A stretch of 64,000 bases of DNA, taken from assembly GCA_949316495.1 (NCBI GenBank), contig OX439005.1:6171001-6235000 (forward strand), read 5' to 3'. The position numbers and the translations under genes were made by a program. Numbering within the stretch: the first letter of the stretch is position 1; each line of letters starts with the position of its first letter. Positions 57,830-64,000 of the stretch are shown here, in pieces. Origin of the DNA: Amphiduros pacificus (Eukaryota; Annelida; Polychaeta; Phyllodocida; Hesionidae). The notes under the pieces are model-generated. The model was not told the origin of the DNA, did not search any database, and saw only the letters and a list, made by a program, of their open reading frames with translations.

Positions 57830-58257
57830 AAGCTTAGTGGAGGAATTTGGCAGGCGATAATCAGTACTTGTCAGACTAGATTGTTCATCTGGAGTTAATA
57901 ATGAATGCTGTGCCAGGCCAGTTGACAGCCTCTACAAGATACATTCCAAAATGTCAAACAATATCGTCTAGAATTATTCCATGTCCACAGTGAATATTGT
58001 ATAGGACATAGGCGAGTCTTGTCCACGGCGTCAGCGAGATTTGATTGAAATGTCCACCAGGACAAAGACTTGTATCATGGGCACGCTTCACCTTGCCTCG
58101 GGCTCGATGTTCCAGACGCAGATTATCTGTAGTAGTTAGACTTGGACATGGGAAAAGCGATTGGTGTGTACTTATCTTGAGCCCGAACATTCACTCACTT
58201 GATTATTTCCATAAAAGTCAGACCACAGAGGAGAGTACAGATGATCTCCAAGAATAT
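57830..58257. other. GC-richer stretch without a proven gene
   Basis: Frames on both strands (57954-58190 minus, 58045-58260 plus) overlap. Neither shows a known domain, and no splice pairing could be made. Confidence 0.3.
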
Positions 58258-58600
58258 TAAAGGATCTGTAGATTATCTCTAATAATAAGGGTTCTGTAGA
58301 TTATCTCTAATAATAAGGGTTCTGTAGATTATCACTAATGATAAGGGATGTGGAGATTATCACTAATAATAAGGGATCTGTAGATTATCACCAATGATAA
58401 GGGATTTGTAGATTATCTCTAATGATAAGGGATCTGTAGATTATCCCTAATGATAAGGGATCTGTAGATTATCCCTAATGATAAGAGATCTGTAGATTAT
58501 CTCTAATGATAAGGGATCTGTAGATTATCTCTAATAATAAGGGATCTGTAGATTATCCCTAATGATAAGGGATCTGTAGATTATCTCTAATGATAATTAA
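58258..58600. repeat. 28-bp minisatellite
   Basis: About 12 units of GGGATCTGTAGATTATCTCT-AATGATAA. Confidence 0.95.
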
Positions 58601-59029
58601 CGGACTATTTTCAAACTCAAAATGAAGCGGTTCACATCACATCGTAGCTCAGCTGTTTATCTGCAGGTGTGTTTATAAATCATCTTGGAGTACCAAAAAA
58701 TACATTGTTCATAAAATGGAGGAAACGCACCAAAGAACCCTGTCTCTGGCAACAAGTTGCAAGATTCTAAAAATGTTTATTAATTATTAATTCCAAGTTA
58801 TATTACAGATTTTCTGTCATTTCTGATTTTTTTTCTGCATTTTCAAATTGCCATAACACTGACGGTAACGCAGAGAAATAATTGTAACAGTTCAAAAGCG
58901 ACACAAAAAATACAAGAATTTAGCTTCTTGAATTGAAGACAACCAACCTTTTCCTGGGGAAATCTGGGCTATCTTCGCATCAGATTCTAAACAATATATT
59001 TTGTTATTGTTTTGTAGGTTCGCTTGACC

Positions 59030-59293
59030 ATGGGTTCGTTGCTGGGGATATGTTTCAAGGGAGACTACGAGAAGTCGGTGCGGTCGTACAAGGACACTCG
59101 GCGCTACACGGTGCAGTCCATGCTGAGCGACCGAGAGAACCCTAACGTGGACGGCCGCCGCCACTCCATGCCCCCGCCCGCCGCCAGGAGGAGCTCGCTG
59201 GCCTGGGGAGCGCCACAAACACAGAGAAAAGCCTCAGATCCATACTCCAGCAGGAAAAACTCGGACCTGCCAGCTCACAGAAACATGCCTTAA
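59030..59293 (+). CDS. Small basic protein with candidate lipid-anchored N-terminus
   Basis: The 87-residue frame starts at ATG 59030 in a strong context (TTGACCATGG), 12 bases after the acceptor TTATTGTTTTGTAG. It begins MGSLLGICFKGDYEK; Gly2, Ser3 and Cys8 resemble N-myristoylation followed by palmitoylation, so membrane attachment is plausible. The rest is basic and probably disordered, with repeated R-R/K-x-S sites (RRHS, RRSS, RKAS, RKNS) that fit basophilic kinases such as PKA. The exon is markedly GC-rich beside AT-rich flanks, which supports coding. No family is recognised. The stop is followed by a repetitive 3' region, and AATAAA at 62095 is a candidate poly(A) signal. Confidence 0.65.
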   Translation: MGSLLGICFKGDYEKSVRSYKDTRRYTVQSMLSDRENPNVDGRRHSMPPPAARRSSLAWGAPQTQRKASDPYSSRKNSDLPAHRNMP

Positions 59294-59319
59294 TGGAGGC
59301 CCTTCTGTCATGTGGAAAT

Positions 59320-59665
59320 TGACTGTTACCCTCCCTCATGAACCTACTTTTATGCTGTCAATGTCCATACAGGGATTTGACTGTTATCATCCCCCATGAA
59401 CCTACATTTATGCTGTTAAGGTTCATATAGGGATTTGACTGTTACCATCCCTTATGAACCTATTATTATGCTGTGAAGGTCCATACAGGGATTTGACTGT
59501 TACCATCCCTTATGAACCTATTTTTATGCTGTGAAGGTCCATATAGGGATTTGACTGTTACCATCCCTTATGAACCTATTTTTATGCTGTGAAGGTCCAT
59601 ATAGGGATTTGACTGTTACCATCCCTTATGAACCTATTTTTATGCTGTGAAGGTCCATTCAGGCT
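59320..59665. repeat. 58-bp repeats in the 3' region of the 59-kb gene
   Basis: Six units of GGGATTTGACTGTTACCATC-CCTTATGAACCTATTTTTAT-GCTGTGAAGGTCCATATA. A related single unit opens the array at 63276. Confidence 0.9.
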
Positions 59666-60336
59666 ATGCCTTGATGGAGGGGGCTGAAACTCAGTCAATT
59701 ATGGAAAATGTGACAGTTATATTTGAACATCATTTACTTTCAGTCTCAGTACATTTGGAGACAAATTCCAGCCAATCCTATAATGTTATTTTTTCATAAA
59801 ATTTTAAGGTGATTTCACACATGGAGTATGAGTGGTGACAATAAATACGTCAGCATTCTAGCAGATTTAGTATATGTTCCAGTCTGACCTTCAGATGAAC
59901 ATGTACTATCCATCACCATGAAAGTATTTCCGGTTCCGCAAAAAAAACAAACATTTTTGTTGTATCAGCAGGTAGACGTATTTCTTATTACTTCATGTTG
60001 AACCTGTTCTCGTTCATTTTTCCACTTCCTGCAGAAATCAATGTGTCAACTTGAATACATCTGTCCATATATACAACTTAATGTCCACCGACATTTATAG
60101 AAAGGACATGCAGTAAAAATATAGAATAAAGAAAGGTTTGGGACTGCCCACTAGGTGGCGACATACGACTCGTCTGCAGACACTCCTGAAGGCCCGGTGG
60201 TCGCGGAATGAGCATCTTTCTCGGCGGGTCAGATCACATGACAGTTTCAGATAACTTTTCATTGCTCACCATTGTCTGATCCTGACAAGATTCTCGCCTG
60301 CTCACGCATTGCCTGTCATATGACTCCAGGAGGCGG

Positions 60337-60342
60337 TATATA
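60337..60342 (+). promoter_or_regulatory. TATA-like box
   Basis: AGGCGGTATATAGGCCCGTG is a TATA box in GC-rich surroundings, 30 bases before GACGGTTGAGATGGGG. It could start a plus-strand transcript; no frame of note follows within 1 kb. Confidence 0.3.
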
Positions 60343-60474
60343 GGCCCGTGTACAGACGGTTGAGATGGGGAGTCTTCTTAAAGGAAAATACCTGTCTTCT
60401 GTGCACAATAGAAGCGAGCGTAACTGGAGAAGTATCTGCTAAGACATAGAGAGAGAGATAGGGTGTCTCTCAAG

Positions 60475-60655
60475 GTTATGACCTTCAAAGAAAGAGAGGG
60501 CCTTTCAAAGGTCATCTACAGAGAGAGAGAGGGCCTTTCAAATCTCATCTACATAGAAAGAGAGAGAGAGTGACGGCCTTTCAAAGGTTATCTACAGAGA
60601 GAGAGGGCCTTTAAAATCTCATCTACATAGAAAGAGAGGGCCTTTCTCTAAAAGC
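60475..60655. repeat. GA-rich repeats with GGGCCTTTCAAA
   Basis: Five units of (GA)n-GGGCCTTTCAAAGGTCATCT-ACA in two alternating forms (AGGTCATCTACAGAGA and ATCTCATCTACATAGAAA). Confidence 0.85.
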
Positions 60656-60840
60656 TTAGCTACTTAAATGTTTTTAAAACATGAGGACATGTATCTTAAT
60701 GCATAGAAAGAGAAACTCCAGGAATGCAATCTATCTCTACAGAATGAAGAGAAAACATGTCTGCCAGTGCAACTATTAGCTTGGGAAATACTATTTCCGT
60801 GAGACACCTTGGAGCAGGAAAAACGTTTTGATTTATTAAT

Positions 60841-61085
60841 ACAGCCGACGACAACATAACTGCGGACGACAACAGAGCTGTGGACCACAACAGAGCTGCG
60901 TTTCAGTTTATCAATTAACTACCGATGTTTAGCACACTTTTTGACTTTGTTGGTACATGCAGGTGTCAGAGAATGACCTGATGTGAATATTTTTGAGAGT
61001 ACAGATGTACTTTACATGTAAAGGTTTTGAAAATTGAACCGCAGCTCTGTTGTCGTCCGCAGGTCAGTTGTCGTCGGCTATAACA
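60841..61085. repeat. Inverted repeat, MITE-like
   Basis: CAGCCGACGACAACATAACT-GCGGACGACAACAGAGCTG (60842) is matched inverted by CAGCTCTGTTGTCGTCCGCA-GGTCAGTTGTCGTCGGCT (61043-61081). The loop is ~130 bases. It is either a small transposon or a transcribed hairpin. Confidence 0.8.
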
Positions 61086-61089
61086 TCTT

Positions 61090-62090
61090 GCCATCCGACG
61101 CTTGTTTTTCACTGAATGAAGCTATATTAATGTATATAGACTATGTATCTTTGACTGGTCAGTCTTGTAGATATATATATATATTCTTTTGGTGTCTAGA
61201 CTTTTCAATAGCGCGTATATATGTTATGAGAGATGGGTAATATTATTCTGCTTGTTATTTGACCTTAATCATTTTTTAAGGTTAAATTCGTGGCTTTGAT
61301 TTCCTTCTTATTTAAAGCTATTTTATTATCAAACATATATAATTAATGCCTTTTCAGCAAATTGCTGAAGGGGGGTAGGTAGAAAGCATTAAGATGATAA
61401 CCTACAGAGCTCTTTATCATTATTATCAACACTTACTATTTTGAAGGTTTCATCTTCTTTTAATGGCATAAAATGATTTTTAAAACCAACAAAACTCGAG
61501 TCATTAAATCTGGATTGTAATATTTATTTTACCTCTAGTCATATATAATCATTGTTATTGGCATTTATTTTTTTTCTCAATAGAATTTATATTTTATGCT
61601 GTGAATTATTTAAGATCTTAGATCTGTGCTTCACAGACGTGCATGCGCAGTCAGCCTGAAGACGTTTATTTTTGTCTCCTTTTAAACTGCTGGGAAATAC
61701 ATTCCTTCATGTTGATGTATGATTTGTGGGATAATATCCGGGTGTTTATCACTGAGCAAGATGTTATTTTTTTTCAATTTAAGCTTAAAGAGTAAGACGT
61801 TCTTGCATGTGCAAATATCATTAAACTTTGGTAGATGTAAAATATTAATAAGCTATGAAATCTAAGTTTAAAAGTTTCTGAACGAATGATGATGTGTCAA
61901 ATGGGAGTAATTAAGTTTGATTGTTTTCTTCTATTTCAGTGTACAGCGTGTACACATTAATATCTTTGAAATCGAATCTTAACTGACATAAAATGAATGA
62001 TATTTTTGAACGGAATATTTATATTGTAGATATTTTTATATATTGTATAGATTGGTATGTAGAAAGATATATTTACTGATCTCAGAATGT
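61090..62090. other. AT-rich stretch without a gene
   Basis: It may be 3' UTR of the 59-kb gene if the poly(A) signal at 62095 is used. No frame or repeat copy was recognised. Confidence 0.4.
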
Positions 62091-62094
62091 TGTA

Positions 62095-62100
62095 AATAAA
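62095..62100 (+). terminator. Candidate poly(A) signal AATAAA
   Basis: TTGTAAATAAAACATATATC is the clearest plus-strand poly(A) context downstream of the 59-kb coding exon. The distance of 2.8 kb is long but possible. Confidence 0.3.
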
Positions 62101-62559
62101 ACATATATCATTTATTCAATACAAAATGGAGACTCATTGGAGAAAACTGAATTATCATTTTGTTACAGTCAAAAGCAGAATCCGGAACGTTAAGCGGTGT
62201 TATATGTTAGTTTGCTCCATATTATACATAGATAGAATTAACCTTGAATTATGTAATAAATATTAATAGGATTTCAAGTCTACCATAACTTCGTCCCCAA
62301 AATATTTTGCATTAAATAAGTATACCTGTTTGTACTAAAACGCCAATTATTCAGTGTTTTCCGTGCGGAAATCTGACATTACTGATTCTTTTATTTTTAA
62401 TTTCCTTCTCTCAATGCCTATTTCAAAAACTCAAATGTGGCGACATAACGAAGGCTGAAAATATCGCGGTTTCGTATTGCAACCTCGTGTCTTATGCGTT
62501 CAGTTATTTGTTTTTTTTTCTTGTTTTTTTTATCATTTGAATTGCATTCTATATTTAAT

Positions 62560-62900
62560 TTTAGTCAGGACATTGTCAGCAAGAAACTGTTTTGAGTACA
62601 ATCACAGCTGGCGGTGAATCTGTGATGTGTGGCAACTAATTGCTGGCACGGCGCATCAGGCAGCGAAGGCACGGACAGACGGCTAGCTCCGCCCGCGCCT
62701 ACAGATTTAGCCGCCTCACAGGCACTGTCGTACACACTAATTGCCTTCCATGTCTGGACCGTTGCCATAGTTTTATGATAACAGACGCTGACACCAGGGG
62801 TCAGATATGGCAACACTGTCGTCTGCTCCAAGAGGACGCTGATGCCCTCTGGACAAACATGATCACAAAACCTATAGTCTCTTGCCGTGACCTTTCAATG
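62560..62900. other. GC-richer block with a GC box
   Basis: GCTCCGCCCGCGCC at ~62685 and two ACTAATTGC motifs (62634, 62736) sit in an otherwise AT-rich area. It could be a regulatory region; there is no direct proof. Confidence 0.25.
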
Positions 62901-63162
62901 TCATAAGGTCCTGATCTATATACCCTCTATCTGCCTCAATGCCCTCGTCACTAACAACACGCGATCCTTGGGAAATTTGGCCAATTATTTCACACGATCA
63001 CACGTTGGAGATCAGGATAAAAAGTACCTTCATCATCGTTGTAACATTCTGGCTGAAAAATGCTAAAACCCCGTGTAAAAAAATGAAAGAAAGGTTATAA
63101 ATATCAAACATGGATCCCAGTCAGGAACCCAAAATTACATAGGCCTTCTTTTAAGAGAAATG

Positions 63163-63190
63163 ATATATATATATATATATATATATATAT
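63163..63190. repeat. (AT)n tract
   Basis: Fourteen TA dinucleotides. Confidence 0.9.
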
Positions 63191-63275
63191 TGCATTCTTA
63201 ATCTCCATCTGCTTTTTTTGTCAATGCCAACAGGTATCCGATCGGAAATGCAAAATTATGCCATGCATGAATATA

Positions 63276-64000
63276 GACTGTTTTCTTCCCTTATGAACCT
63301 ATTCATGCTGTGAAGGCCCATGTGAGGAGGGGACAGAAGCTCTGAGGGCCCATGTGAGGAGGGGACAGAAGCTCTGAGTATCCATGTGAGGAGGGGACAG
63401 AAACTCTGAGGGCCCATGTGAGGAGGGGACAGAAACTCTGAGGGCCCATGTGAGGAGGGGACAGAAACTCTGAGGGCCCATGTGAGGAGGGGGCAGAAGC
63501 TCTGAGGGCCCATGTGAGGAGGGAGACAGACGCTCTGAGGGTCCATGTGAGGAGGGGACAGAAACTCTGAGGGCCCATGTGAGGAGGGGACAGAAGCTCT
63601 GAGGGCCCATGTGAGGAGGGGACAGAAACTCTGAGGGCCCATGTGAGGAGGGGACAGAAACTCTGAGGGCCCATGTGAGGAGGGGGCAGAAGCTCTGAGG
63701 GCCCATGTGAGGAGGGAGACAGACGCTCTGAGGGTCCATGTGAGGAGGGGACAGAAACTCTGAGGGCCCATGTGAGGAGGGGACAGAAGCTCTGAGGGCC
63801 CATGTGAGGAGGGGACAGAAACTCTGAGGGCCCATGTGAGGAGGGGACAGAAACTCTGAGGGCCCATGTGAGGAGGGGGCAGAAGCTCTGAGGGCCCATG
63901 TGAGGAGGGGACAGACGCTCTGAGGGCCCATGTTAGGAAGGGGCAGACGCTCTGAGGGCCCATGTGAGGAGGGGGCAAAAGCTCAGTCAAATAAATATGA
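63276..64000. repeat. 32-bp purine-rich minisatellite related to the 59-kb 3' region
   Basis: It opens with TTCCCTTATGAACCTATTCA-TGCTGTGAAGG, as in the 58-bp repeats at 59.3 kb, and ends AGCTCAGTCAA, as after those repeats (59690). Between lie about 20 units of GGGCCCATGTGAGGAGGGGA-CAGAAACTCTGA. A six-unit block (~193 bp) is itself repeated. The frames of about 200-240 codons on the minus strand are repeat artefacts. Confidence 0.9.

Noticed and set aside
62565-62906. 88-codon frames on both strands in the GC-richer block
   Set aside because: No domain, and the two strands compete equally; more likely regulatory or neutral sequence.
63256-63990. Minus-strand frames of about 200-244 codons reading GPQSFCPLLTWALR-like repeats
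   Set aside because: They exist only because two 32-bp units with variants avoid stops. They have no unique sequence, start context or splice support.

Overview
The window looks like gene-poor, AT-rich nuclear DNA from a lophotrochozoan animal, most likely a mollusc. The grounds are intron-containing genes, secreted proteins built from shuffled domains (PAN/apple-like, thrombospondin type 1, C-type lectin, farnesoic-acid-methyltransferase-like), tRNA-derived SINEs with a 3' tail of the style common in molluscs, several LINE lineages, and very many minisatellites. The species cannot be fixed from the sequence alone.

Three host genes can be supported. (1) Minus strand, 10907 to 4976: eight exons, all joined in phase 1, encode a 483-residue secreted protein with a signal peptide, a PAN-like module, four TSP1 modules and a C-terminal C-type lectin domain. 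(2) Plus strand, 20028 to 27546: six exons encode a 317-residue secreted protein with two tandem Methyltransf_FA domains. (3) Plus strand, 59030 to 59293: a GC-rich exon encodes an 87-residue basic protein with a candidate lipid-anchoring N-terminus; a possible 5' exon lies near 48.4-48.6 kb.

Layout. 1-4.7 kb: minus-strand retrotransposon debris. 5-10.9 kb: gene 1. 11-13.1 kb: SINE copies and a repeated block. 13.3-19.7 kb: a three-layer nest, in which a 24-bp minisatellite is split by a near-complete LINE and the LINE is split by a 2.78-kb DNA transposon carrying a protein like the N-terminal third of vertebrate RAG1. 20-27.5 kb: gene 2, whose introns are filled with minisatellites, two of them copied from the gene's own splice sites. 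27.6-32.4 kb: a 13-bp array and a 190-bp satellite with higher-order structure. 33-34.1 kb: diverged repeats, several carrying perfect inverted AGGTCA half-sites. 34.3-57 kb: interspersed repeats, two MITE copies with 11-bp target duplications, a TTAA-flanked element, further minisatellites and AT tracts. 57-64 kb: gene 3, its repetitive 3' region, an inverted repeat, a TATA-like site and a purine-rich array related to the 3' region of gene 3.

The genes show no sign of forming one pathway. Genes 1 and 2 both encode small secreted modular proteins of the kind found in large, fast-changing families in molluscs. The most notable items are the RAG1-N-like transposon and the minisatellites that multiplied working splice sites of gene 2.
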